A DNA stretch of 37,457 bases from Ktedonobacterales bacterium (GTDB lineage Bacteria; Chloroflexota; Ktedonobacteria; Ktedonobacterales; DATBGS01), in contig DATBHW010000071.1 in assembly GCA_036557285.1 (NCBI GenBank), positions 1 to 37,457 on the forward strand, in the 5' to 3' direction. The notes below the pieces were generated by a model. It saw only the letters and a program-made list of their open reading frames with translations, was not told the origin of the DNA and made no database searches. Below, piece after piece: positions 30,889 through 37,457 of this stretch. Within the stretch, counting starts at the first letter, position 1; the number at the start of each line of letters is the position of its first letter. A program made the position numbers and the translations under genes.

Positions 30889-33159
30889 ATGGCTGAGACC
30901 ATTTCGCCCGCCAGATTCCCCATCGAAGCAATTGCCGTCGTACCCGCGCCAGGGCTGAAGGTTCCCAACCACTTCTCTTTCAGCCAGGATGATCGCCAAG
31001 CCACCTATTTCCTGGCTGCCGGAGAGCAGGCCATCCAGCAGCTTTACGCGCTGGACACCGCAACGGGCGAGAGTTCGGTGCTGGTGGCCCCGCCAGGGGG
31101 CGGCGTGAAAGAGGACCGCCTTTCGCCGGAGGAGGAACTACGCCGCCAGCGCGAACGCAACCTAGCCACCGGCCTGACGCACTACAGCCGCGCCAAACGC
31201 GCCGAGCGCCTTTTAATTCCGGTAGGCGGCGACATCTATGTCAGAGATGGGCCAGAGGATGCTGGCGCGGGTGCGCGAGCGACCAACGGGAGCGAGGACC
31301 TCTCGCTCGACGAGGCCCAGCCGAGGCAAGCGCCCGCCGCCGAAGGCGCGCTGCGTCTGGTGGTGGAGAGCGCCGGAAAGCCGCCTGCCCTCACGCCCGC
31401 GCTTTCGCCTGATGGCGAATGGGTTGCTTACGTGCAGGACGCCGAGGTCTACGTCGCCTCTGCGGGAGCGCCCGCGCTGGCAGGCGCGCCCCGGCAGATC
31501 ACCCAGGGCGCGCGCGGCACAGGCAAGACAAACGGCCTGGCCGAATTCATCGCGCAGGAAGAAATGGCGCGCGCCGAAGGCTTCTGGTGGTCGCCCGACA
31601 GCCAGCGGATCGCCTTTACCGAAGTTGATGAGCGGCATATTCCGCTCTATCGCATCATGCACCAGGGCAAGGAGGTGACTGGCCCGGAGGCCGAAGAGGC
31701 CCATCACTATCCCTTCGTGGGCGCGGCTAACGCGCTGGTGCGGCTGGCTGTCGTCTCTGCGATGGAGGGCGTCGATCCCGTCTGGATGGACCTGGATTTT
31801 GGCGAAGAGGTCTATCTGGCGCGCGTCTTCTGGTGGCAGGATGGCAGCCTGGGCGCGATCACCCTCAACCGCGAACAGAGCAAGCTCTACCTGTGCCGCT
31901 TCGACATCCATACGGGAAAACGTTCGCTGGTGCTTCAGGAAGAGAGCGCGGCCTGGATCAACCTGGGCCACAAGCGCATCACCCTGCTGGAGCGCGGCGG
32001 CTTCCTCTGGCTCTCGGAGCGTTCCGGCTTCATGCACATCTACCTCTATGGCGCGGATGACACGCTCGTTCGCCAGATCACCGCTGGCGACTGGGTGGTT
32101 GATGACATCGAATCAGTGGATGAAGCGAACGAGCGCATCTACTTTACCGGCAACCGCGACCATCCCACCGAATGCCAGCTTTACTCCGTTTCGTTTGCGG
32201 GAGATGAGCCGCGCCGCATCACGCCTGAGCCTGGCTTTCACCATGTCACCATTGATCACGCCTGCAAGCGATTCATTGATGTCCACAGCGCGCTCGATCA
32301 TCCGCCCGGCGTTACCTTGCGCTCGCTAGGCGATGGGTCTGTGCTGCATACTGTGGAAACGCCGCCCGACCCGCGCGTCGCCAGCTTCGGGCTGGAGCCG
32401 CCGGAGATCGTGACGCTGCGCAACCGCAAGGGAACGACCCTCTATGGCGCGCTCTATCGGCCACCGGAGCGGTTCGGGCCTGGGCCGTATCCTACCGTTA
32501 TTCACGTCTATGGCGGACCTGGCCCGCAGCTTGTTTCCAATCAGTGGAGACTGACGGCGGCGCTGGACCTGCAATATCTGCGCGGCCAGGGCTTTCTGGT
32601 CTTCAGGCTGGATAATCGCGGCAGCGCCCGGCGTGGGCTGGCCTTCGAGAGCGAGATCAAACACCGCATGGGAACAGTCGAGGTGGACGATCAGGTGGAT
32701 GGGGTGCGCTGGCTGGTGGAACAAGGGCTGGCAGACCCTACGCGGGTAGGCATCATGGGCTGGAGCGGTGGTGGCTATATGACGCTGATGTGCCTCGCCA
32801 AAGCGGCAGATGTCTTCAAGGTGGGCGTGGCGGGCGCGCCCGTCACTTCCCAGGATGGCTACGATACCTGCTATACCGAACGCTACATGGGGACGCCAGC
32901 GTCCAATCCGTCAGGGTACGCCGAAAGCAGCGTGCTAAACTATGTGGACCAGATCAAGGGCAAGCTGCTGATCGTGCATGGCATGATTGACGAGAACGTC
33001 CATTTCCGCCACACGGCCCGGCTCATAAACGCGCTGATTCGGGCGCGCAAACCCTATGACCTGCTGATCTTCCCCGATGAGCGCCATATGCCCAGGCGAC
33101 ACGCCGACCGCGTGTATCTGAATGAGCGCACGCTGGGCTATTTCCAGCAGCATTTGTAG
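30889..33159 (+). CDS. S9 family peptidase (dipeptidyl peptidase IV-like)
   Basis: The 756-residue protein has an N-terminal eight-bladed propeller of the DPP IV type (with PALTPALSPDGEWVAYV and GFWWSPDSQRIAFTEVDE). A C-terminal alpha/beta hydrolase follows. The triad is Ser626 in GWSGGGYM, Asp701 in MIDENVHF and His733 in ERHMPRR. LSPEEELRRQRERNLATGLT near the start is typical of the family. No signal sequence is visible, so it is probably cytoplasmic. GAGGT lies upstream of the ATG. Residues about 126-153 are made of a dispersed repeat (see 31265-31347) lying in a loop between strands. It likely cleaves dipeptides, often after proline. Confidence 0.95.
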   Translation: MAETISPARFPIEAIAVVPAPGLKVPNHFSFSQDDRQATYFLAAGEQAIQQLYALDTATGESSVLVAPPGGGVKEDRLSPEEELRRQRERNLATGLTHYSRAKRAERLLIPVGGDIYVRDGPEDAGAGARATNGSEDLSLDEAQPRQAPAAEGALRLVVESAGKPPALTPALSPDGEWVAYVQDAEVYVASAGAPALAGAPRQITQGARGTGKTNGLAEFIAQEEMARAEGFWWSPDSQRIAFTEVDERHIPLYRIMHQGKEVTGPEAEEAHHYPFVGAANALVRLAVVSAMEGVDPVWMDLDFGEEVYLARVFWWQDGSLGAITLNREQSKLYLCRFDIHTGKRSLVLQEESAAWINLGHKRITLLERGGFLWLSERSGFMHIYLYGADDTLVRQITAGDWVVDDIESVDEANERIYFTGNRDHPTECQLYSVSFAGDEPRRITPEPGFHHVTIDHACKRFIDVHSALDHPPGVTLRSLGDGSVLHTVETPPDPRVASFGLEPPEIVTLRNRKGTTLYGALYRPPERFGPGPYPTVIHVYGGPGPQLVSNQWRLTAALDLQYLRGQGFLVFRLDNRGSARRGLAFESEIKHRMGTVEVDDQVDGVRWLVEQGLADPTRVGIMGWSGGGYMTLMCLAKAADVFKVGVAGAPVTSQDGYDTCYTERYMGTPASNPSGYAESSVLNYVDQIKGKLLIVHGMIDENVHFRHTARLINALIRARKPYDLLIFPDERHMPRRHADRVYLNERTLGYFQQHL
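31265..31347 (+). repeat. Family B repeat inside the S9 peptidase reading frame
   Basis: A 28-base string at 31269-31296 is identical to 774-801, and AGCCGAGGCAAGC at 31319-31331 repeats 815-827. The segment is read in frame as GAGARATNGSED followed by QPRQAPAAEG and lies between the strand GGDIYVRD and LRLVVES. Confidence 0.55.
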
Positions 33160-33175
33160 GAAACAGGGGTTCTAT

Positions 33176-33736
33176 ATGCGTAGCCTTCGCTGGCTCCTGC
33201 TTAGAATGCCTCACACAACCGCCGGTTGGCCCCACCCCTGCCGCCTGGAAGGACGGCGCTACAACCCCGCCCCTGCTCGTGCGGAGGTTTTGTTAGGCGT
33301 CCTTAGCCTGGTAAGCCTGAGTCTGCTGCTCGTTGGCTGCGGCCAGCCCGGCCCAGGGGAAAACCAGACGCCCACCCTGGCCCCTGTGCCGACGCTGGGC
33401 GCGCCAGTGGATATGACCGGCAGCCAGCATGTCACCATCAAAATCATTGACACCAGCGCGAACCCTGACGGCTCTTGGTATGACCAGCCCAGCATCAAGG
33501 TCAGCGTAGGAACGTCCGTTACCTGGATCAACGTCTCCGCCGCGCTGCATACCGTGACCAGCGGCGATCCGGGCGCGCCCGATGGACGCTTTGACTCCGG
33601 CATGGAAAACCTGCTTCAGCCCGGCAACCAAGGAGCGGCCAGCGCATTTAGCTTCACTTTTACCAAACCTGGCTCCTACAGCTATTTTTGTCTGCTGCAT
33701 CCGGCGATGATCGGGCTGGTGCAGGTAGTGGCCTAG
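33176..33736 (+). CDS. Cupredoxin (plastocyanin-like) lipoprotein
   Basis: The 186-residue product has a hydrophobic N-terminal segment ending in a lipobox-like LLLVGC, then a Pro/Thr linker and a type-1 copper domain. The copper ligands are visible: His in ALHTVTS, and Cys and His in YFCLLHPAM with the following Met. It should be an extracytoplasmic electron carrier or copper binder. AGGGG lies upstream of ATG 33176. The signal region before the hydrophobic core contains a remnant of the dispersed repeat (PCRLEGRRYNPAP), which lengthens it unusually. It may be co-transcribed with the S9 peptidase gene 16 bases upstream. Confidence 0.85.
   Translation: MRSLRWLLLRMPHTTAGWPHPCRLEGRRYNPAPARAEVLLGVLSLVSLSLLLVGCGQPGPGENQTPTLAPVPTLGAPVDMTGSQHVTIKIIDTSANPDGSWYDQPSIKVSVGTSVTWINVSAALHTVTSGDPGAPDGRFDSGMENLLQPGNQGAASAFSFTFTKPGSYSYFCLLHPAMIGLVQVVA
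33241..33264 (+). repeat. Family A repeat remnant in the cupredoxin signal region
   Basis: CCGCCTGGAAGGACGGCGCT plus ACAA matches the family A right arm (CCGCCTGGAAGGCGGCGCT then ACAA) except for one inserted A, which shifts the frame relative to other copies. It is translated as part of the N-terminus. Confidence 0.6.
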
Positions 33737-34692
33737 CTGCTTCCTAAGACCGGCGGCAGGGTAAGCGTATCCAGACCATATTTCCAGTACATGGTGTTGG
33801 TTTCGATCATCTTCTGCCCTGAATGATACTGCTGCCAGTTCAGCATTGACCAGACAGGCTGAGTCAGGCCAACGTACTTCATGGCTGCATCAAGCTGCGC
33901 CAGTTCTTCGGGGGAAAAAGGCCGGATGCTGGTATAGCCCTCGAACAGGGCGCGATAGAGTACGGGGTCGAAGATGGCCCAGAAATCCGTGCCCTCGTCC
34001 TGGTCAACAAAACAAAAGCCAAGGACAGTGGAGACAAAATCCACCAGCGCGGCGCCAACGCCGATCTCCTGCCAATCCACAAAAGCCACCAGCCGCTCAC
34101 CCTCAAAGAGACAATTCACCGCACACAGATCACCATGTGTGATGCTCTGCGGAAGCTGGGCAGGCTGAAAGGCGCTCAAAGAGTGGAAAACCTGCAACGT
34201 CTCGCGTAACGGCTCCGAGCCGTACATCTCAACCGCTTTTTGCATTGCTTCTGGCAGATACCGGGCATCCAGCCAATGGCGCTTCTCAGGCAGGTCATCG
34301 CAGGGAACGAGATGGAGCTTCGCCAGGTGAATGCCAATCTCCCGGGAAACAGCCGGAGAGAGTTCGGGGATCGCGCCCGGCAGCTTAGGCAACACGACGG
34401 CATCGCAATCGGCGCTGTGGTAGGCTACCTCCCCACCAGGCGCTGGGAGATAGTATGCTGTTGCGCTAAACCGCTGCTCCTTCAGCCGCTGGAGAAACGG
34501 GAGGCCGCTCAGCACGTCCTCCAGCGTCGTGTTGACAATAATCTTGAAGAGATACTCGCCCTTCGTTGTGGTCACGAGATAATTCTGGTTGGTAGAATGA
34601 AGCACGCGCTGCTGGTCAAGAATCTCACCCAGGCCAAAGTGGTCTGCAATAGCTGCCAGTTTCTTGTCCTCCGTGTGTTCAGAGGCGATCAT
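33733..34692 (-). CDS. APH/choline kinase-like phosphotransferase
   Basis: The 319-residue protein has the kinase fold of aminoglycoside phosphotransferases and homoserine kinase type II. NYLVTTTKGEYLFKI carries the ATP-binding lysine. ITHGDLCAVNCLF is the Brenner-type catalytic loop (H-G-D...N) and AFVDWQEIG the metal-binding Asp. LAKLHLVPC is the helix between. The substrate could be an aminoglycoside, a sugar, an amino alcohol or homoserine. AAGGAAG precedes the ATG. Its stop codon overlaps that of the convergent cupredoxin gene. Confidence 0.92.
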   Translation of the reverse strand: MIASEHTEDKKLAAIADHFGLGEILDQQRVLHSTNQNYLVTTTKGEYLFKIIVNTTLEDVLSGLPFLQRLKEQRFSATAYYLPAPGGEVAYHSADCDAVVLPKLPGAIPELSPAVSREIGIHLAKLHLVPCDDLPEKRHWLDARYLPEAMQKAVEMYGSEPLRETLQVFHSLSAFQPAQLPQSITHGDLCAVNCLFEGERLVAFVDWQEIGVGAALVDFVSTVLGFCFVDQDEGTDFWAIFDPVLYRALFEGYTSIRPFSPEELAQLDAAMKYVGLTQPVWSMLNWQQYHSGQKMIETNTMYWKYGLDTLTLPPVLGSS

Positions 34693-34740
34693 AGAAACAC
34701 TTCCTTTGGTAAGAGAGGTCAGGATGTGCGCCGAGCGTTT

Positions 34741-34926
34741 GCGTGTACCGCCGCCGTCCCTGGCGGCTCAACGCTGGCCCGCCACTCCGCTGACCTGGAG
34801 GGCGCACGCCACTGGTAGCGCCGCCATCTTGGCGGCTCAACGTTGGCCCGCCACTCCGCTGACCTGGAGGGCCACCGCTCGCCCTGGCGCAGCGGTGGCC
34901 GCCAGGGACGGCGGCGCTACAGGTGG
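34741..34926. repeat. Family A repeat block with direct duplication
   Basis: Two units begin with ACCGCCGCCGTCCCTGGCGG and AGCGCCGCCATCTTGGCGG. Both run into the shared string CTCAACG(C/T)TGGCCCGCC. The block closes with GGCGGCGCTACAGGTGG, the inverse of its left end. It is non-coding. Confidence 0.75.
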
Positions 34927-34983
34927 CTGACGCCCGCTTCCCCCAAAAAGTCCTATTGCTGCGCACAAAAGCACGCCCACCGC

Positions 34984-35012
34984 TTGACATTGCAGAACAA
35001 GCAGGGTATACT
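34984..35012 (+). promoter_or_regulatory. Sigma70-like promoter of leader B
   Basis: TTGACA and TATACT are 17 bases apart, near consensus. Hexamers and spacer length equal those of the promoter of leader A (498-526). Confidence 0.7.
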
Positions 35013-35018
35013 TCTCCC

Positions 35019-35294
35019 ATCTTCACTTGCAGGAGGTTCCCCCGCACTACAGATCAGCAACCCGTGATCATCAACTGAAGTATGGCTACTGCGGCCAGTG
35101 ACAACAACGCTGGCCGCAGCAATAACCCCAGTCCTGGAGGGTATTCAGGAATGAGGCTAGAGGGTATTGTACCATCGCCACCCTCCAGCGGCTCCTCCTG
35201 GACCCTGCTCGCCAGCCACGCTGGCGCCAGTCCACTGGGGGAGCCGCTTTGCTGCGCCGCTCACAGGCGGCGCAGCAGAAGGAGGGTAGCTTCG
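35019..35294 (+). promoter_or_regulatory. Structured 5' leader (copy B), homologous to leader A
   Basis: About 276 bases lie between the predicted start and ATG 35295. In order: hairpin 1 (35089-35119, stem CTGCGGCCAG/CTGGCCGCAG); a conserved block 35126-35173 starting CCCCAG and holding CAGGAATG, GGCT and GAGG; GGAGGGT/ACCCTCC; a three-tier stem (35187-35248, outer AGCGGCTCC/GGAGCCGCT); and a perfect 10-bp hairpin (35251-35276, GCTGCGCCGC/GCGGCGCAGC) three bases before AAGGAGGG. Block and hairpin order match leader A. It probably acts on translation or transcription of the following gene. An in-frame ATG at 35082 lacks a ribosome site. Confidence 0.6.
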
Positions 35295-35735
35295 ATGACC
35301 TTACCGTTTCGTCGTCACCTGCGTCCCTGCCCCTGGAACCCTGCTGCTTTCGCTGGTCCCAGCCCTTCCCTCACCCTGCGCGAGTGGCAGGTCGGTGTCC
35401 TGCTCTCGCGGCTCTCCCCCGTCGTGCGCGCGGCGCTCTGTGCCTGGCTGCTCGCTCCCACCGACCTGAACCGCTGGCCGCCGCCGGAGCATTTTCACCA
35501 TCAGCGGCTCCCCATCTGCGCTGAAGAACTGCGCGGTCAGCCGCGCTCCACCGCCTGCCACCTGCTCTACCAGGAACTGAAAGTGATTCGCCAGACGCTG
35601 GATATGCCGCCGCAGGTCTTGAGCGTCATGACGCACAACGGGCTGCTGGCGGTGCATGCCATCCGGCTCCAGCAGTTGGAGCGGTGGCTCTGGCCGCCCG
35701 ACGCCGCCCGGCAGATCCACCGCCTGATCGCCTGA
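35295..35735 (+). CDS. Small protein of unknown function, paralog of the left-edge gene
   Basis: The 146-residue protein starts MTLPFRRHLRPCPWNPAAF at an ATG with AAGGAGGG upstream. A helical middle (LREWQVGVLLSRLSPVV, RAALCAWLL) resembles the visible part of the left-edge protein. A His-rich segment (PPEHFHHQRLPI) and a C-terminal helical part (LYQELKVIRQTL, LQQLERWLWPPDAARQIHRL) follow. It has no signal or membrane segment. The second helical part could bind DNA or RNA, but no known motif is present. Function unknown. The long conserved leader suggests post-transcriptional control. Confidence 0.65.
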   Translation: MTLPFRRHLRPCPWNPAAFAGPSPSLTLREWQVGVLLSRLSPVVRAALCAWLLAPTDLNRWPPPEHFHHQRLPICAEELRGQPRSTACHLLYQELKVIRQTLDMPPQVLSVMTHNGLLAVHAIRLQQLERWLWPPDAARQIHRLIA

Positions 35736-35743
35736 CGCCTGCC

Positions 35744-36030
35744 CTCCAGCGCCGCCTTCCAGGCAGCCACTGGTACCGCCGCCGTCTCGGCGGCTCAACG
35801 TTGGCCTGCCGATACGTTAGCCTGGAGGGCGCACGCCACTTGTAGCGCCGCCATCTCGGCGGCTCAACGTTGGCCTGCCGGTACGGTGGCCTGGAGGGCA
35901 GACGTTGGCGCTGGCGCAGCGGTGGCCGCCAAGATGGCGGCGCTACAAGTGGCGTGCGCCCTCCAGGCCAGCGTTGAGCCGCCAGGATGGCGGCGCTACA
36001 AGTGGTACCCCTGATAGGTGGTGGAACCAC
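35744..36030. repeat. Large nested family A repeat block
   Basis: Three or more units form a nested palindrome. Left units start TACCGCCGCC and TAGCGCCGCC, each followed by GGCGGCTCAACGTTGGCCTG. Right units end GGCGGCGCTACAAGTGG twice. The outer end CCCCTGATAGGTGGTGGAACC is shared with 6232-6252. It fills the gap between two genes. Confidence 0.8.
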
Positions 36031-36044
36031 GGAGGAAAAGTTCA

Positions 36045-36073
36045 TTGACACGCATGTTCGACTCAGCTATACT
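36045..36073 (+). promoter_or_regulatory. Promoter of the zinc-ribbon surface protein gene
   Basis: TTGACA and TATACT are 17 bases apart. The predicted start is about 54 bases before ATG 36134. Confidence 0.7.
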
Positions 36074-36133
36074 CAGGGTACTTGCCCAGGAAGCCTCGGC
36101 ACGATATTTCCTCAAAGGAGGACTTGAGACCGT

Positions 36134-37426
36134 ATGAATCCCGTTGATCAGCGTTGCCCACGCTGCCAATATCCCGTCGCTCCAGGCGCGTCGTCATGCC
36201 CAAACTGCGGTCTGGCCTTCTCGGCGACGCCGCCGTCGCCTTACGGCACAGACCCACTCATGCCCCCCCCACCTCCTTATTCGCCGCCATCCTCAAACCC
36301 ATATGGGCCGCCCCCAGGCACAAGCTCTGCCTATGGCGGCAGCAGTTATGGGGGGTCTCCGGGCTACGATTACACCCCGCAGCCGCCGAGCTACTCTGGC
36401 AGCCCCAGCTACTACCCTGGCAGCCAGCCGCCCAGCTTCCCCAACTCAGCGCCTGCCTACCCTGGCAGCCAGCCGCAGGGCGGCGGAGTCTTTGCGCCAC
36501 CGGGATTGGCCCAGCCGCCCGTTCAGCAGAAGAAGGGAAACGGCCTGAAGATCGGGCTGATTATCCTGGCCGTCCTGATCGTCCTGGGCGGCGGTGGTGG
36601 AGTGGCCGCCTATTTCTTGACCCGCCCCAAGCCCGTCATTACCGTAACCAGCGATTATAAAGTCGGCTCCACCTTTGCCGGGTCCACCTCGACGGTCTTC
36701 CACGTCACCGGCCAGAAGTTTTCCGGCGGCTCAGCGATCACCTTCCTGCTGGATGACAAACCGGCCCCCGATTCCCAGACCGTCGTGAGCAACAGCGATG
36801 GCAGCGTGCGCGCTGACCTGACAGTGGGCGATGGTTGGACGATAGGGCAGCATCACCTGACCGCCAAAGACGCCAACAACTATACCACGCAAGCCAGTGA
36901 GCCGCTTGTAGTGGTAAGCCAGGGAGAAGCTGGCACCCCTGGCCCCAAAGGATCGCCAACCGACAGCGGCACCTTCAACGTCAAACTGAAGGTCACCCGA
37001 CATGACGTGGCAACCGGAGACCAGCTTGATCCGTTTAATTTTAGCCTGGCGATTCAAGGCCAGCCAGCCACAGCCGATCAGCAGGTCTGCAATATAGACC
37101 GCGATGATGGGCAGTCGCATTCGTTCACCGGCACAGACAATATCGGGCCTTATACAGAAACCTACGTCTGGAAGTGTACCGGCAGCTATAAGGGCGGCAA
37201 GCTCAGCTATACTGAGACCGCCACCAGCGATAAGCTTGTGTATGCGAGCGGCAGAACCTGCACAGGGCAGACGCCCTATACCTTTACCAAACTGGATGGC
37301 GCCTTCACTGCTGCTACCGCTATCAACGGAAACTACAGCGGCGACCAGATTGAATACACCTGCAATACCGGTGGCAATCTGCACGTTGATGCTGAACAGG
37401 GAACCTGGACCGGGAGCAGTTCCTAA
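36134..37426 (+). CDS. Zinc-ribbon, Pro/Tyr/Ser-rich, membrane-anchored surface protein
   Basis: The 430-residue protein starts with a double-CxxC ribbon (CPRCQYP...CPNCGLAF), then a Pro/Tyr/Ser/Gly-rich linker (about 30-130, with SPSYYPGSQP-type repeats). One membrane helix follows (about 137-160, IGLIILAVLIVLGGGGGVAAYF). The C-terminal part has an Ig-like segment (about 165-255, VFHVTGQKFSGGSAITFLLD) and a further beta-rich region with paired cysteines (VCNIDRD, WKCTGS, RTCTGQ, YTCNTGG). AAAGGAGG lies upstream of the ATG. It shares layout with the proteins at 6519 and 20169. Function unknown. Confidence 0.88.
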   Translation: MNPVDQRCPRCQYPVAPGASSCPNCGLAFSATPPSPYGTDPLMPPPPPYSPPSSNPYGPPPGTSSAYGGSSYGGSPGYDYTPQPPSYSGSPSYYPGSQPPSFPNSAPAYPGSQPQGGGVFAPPGLAQPPVQQKKGNGLKIGLIILAVLIVLGGGGGVAAYFLTRPKPVITVTSDYKVGSTFAGSTSTVFHVTGQKFSGGSAITFLLDDKPAPDSQTVVSNSDGSVRADLTVGDGWTIGQHHLTAKDANNYTTQASEPLVVVSQGEAGTPGPKGSPTDSGTFNVKLKVTRHDVATGDQLDPFNFSLAIQGQPATADQQVCNIDRDDGQSHSFTGTDNIGPYTETYVWKCTGSYKGGKLSYTETATSDKLVYASGRTCTGQTPYTFTKLDGAFTAATAINGNYSGDQIEYTCNTGGNLHVDAEQGTWTGSSS

Positions 37427-37438
37427 CAGCGCGTAATA

Positions 37439-37457
37439 GCACCTGTAGCGGCGCCGT
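37439..37457. repeat. Start of another family A repeat, cut by the window edge
   Basis: GCACCTGTAGCGGCGCCGT resembles the left arm of the other copies (ACCTGTAGCGCCGCC) with a small change. Confidence 0.5.

Noticed and set aside
35082-35294. N-terminal extension of the 35295 protein from the ATG at 35082
   Set aside because: No ribosome site; the stretch is highly structured and aligns with the non-coding leader A. The ATG at 35295 has a strong ribosome site.
35019-35294. T-box riboswitch
   Set aside because: GAGGGTATTGTACC recalls the T-box sequence, but the canonical AGGGTGGNACCGCG is absent and the downstream gene is not amino-acid related.

Overview
The window looks like a chromosomal segment of a high-GC bacterium, most likely of the Chloroflexota class Ktedonobacteria. 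This is inferred from gene style, not from a marker gene: repeated 'N-terminal zinc ribbon, Pro/Ser-rich linker, one membrane helix, C-terminal domain' proteins, lipoproteins with Thr/Pro linkers, an HTH-ClpN-zinc ribbon protein, AGGAG ribosome sites and sigma70-like promoters with TATACT -10 boxes. I saw no rRNA, tRNA, CRISPR array, transposase or phage gene.

Layout. 1-530: the start of a minus-strand gene running off the left edge, behind a long structured leader and a strong promoter. 548-850: dispersed GC-rich repeats. 917-2960: a luciferase-like flavin oxidoreductase divergent from a WYL regulator, with a perfect dyad between them. 3304-7505: three envelope proteins (LysM/M23 peptidase, beta-propeller lipoprotein, zinc-ribbon/lectin-like protein). 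7588-15289 (minus): aldo-keto reductase, P1B metal ATPase, small membrane protein, acyl-CoA synthetase, lipoprotein, a MITE-like element and a two-gene unknown operon. 15489-22884 (plus): KGG-repeat stress protein, TcmP-like protein, RmlD-like reductase, a heme-NO sensor (H-NOX) fused to a winged helix, a zinc-ribbon membrane protein and a methyltransferase. 22909-26465 (minus): MFS transporter, a three-gene overlapping operon headed by an AhpD/CMD-like gene with an in-frame TGA at its redox Cys codon, and a two-helix membrane protein. 26824-37426: TrpF paralog, HTH-ClpN-zinc ribbon protein divergent from a VOC protein, GMC oxidoreductase, S9 peptidase, cupredoxin lipoprotein, APH-like kinase, a second copy of the leader-plus-small-protein module seen at the left edge, and a zinc-ribbon/Pro-rich surface protein.

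Most interesting: (1) two homologous, structured ~280-320 nt leaders (left edge and 35.0-35.3 kb) with the same promoter, hairpin order and conserved block, each ahead of a related small protein of unknown function; (2) an H-NOX domain with all canonical heme-pocket residues fused to a winged-helix domain, a candidate one-component NO-responsive regulator; (3) a probable selenoprotein of the AhpD/CMD family with a SECIS-like hairpin at the right distance; (4) families of palindromic repeats that fill intergenic gaps and in three places lie inside reading frames.

The genes do not form one pathway. Themes are redox and stress sensing (H-NOX, CMD, LLM and GMC oxidoreductases, AKR, KGG, ClpN), metal handling (P1B ATPase, cupredoxin) and cell-envelope proteins.
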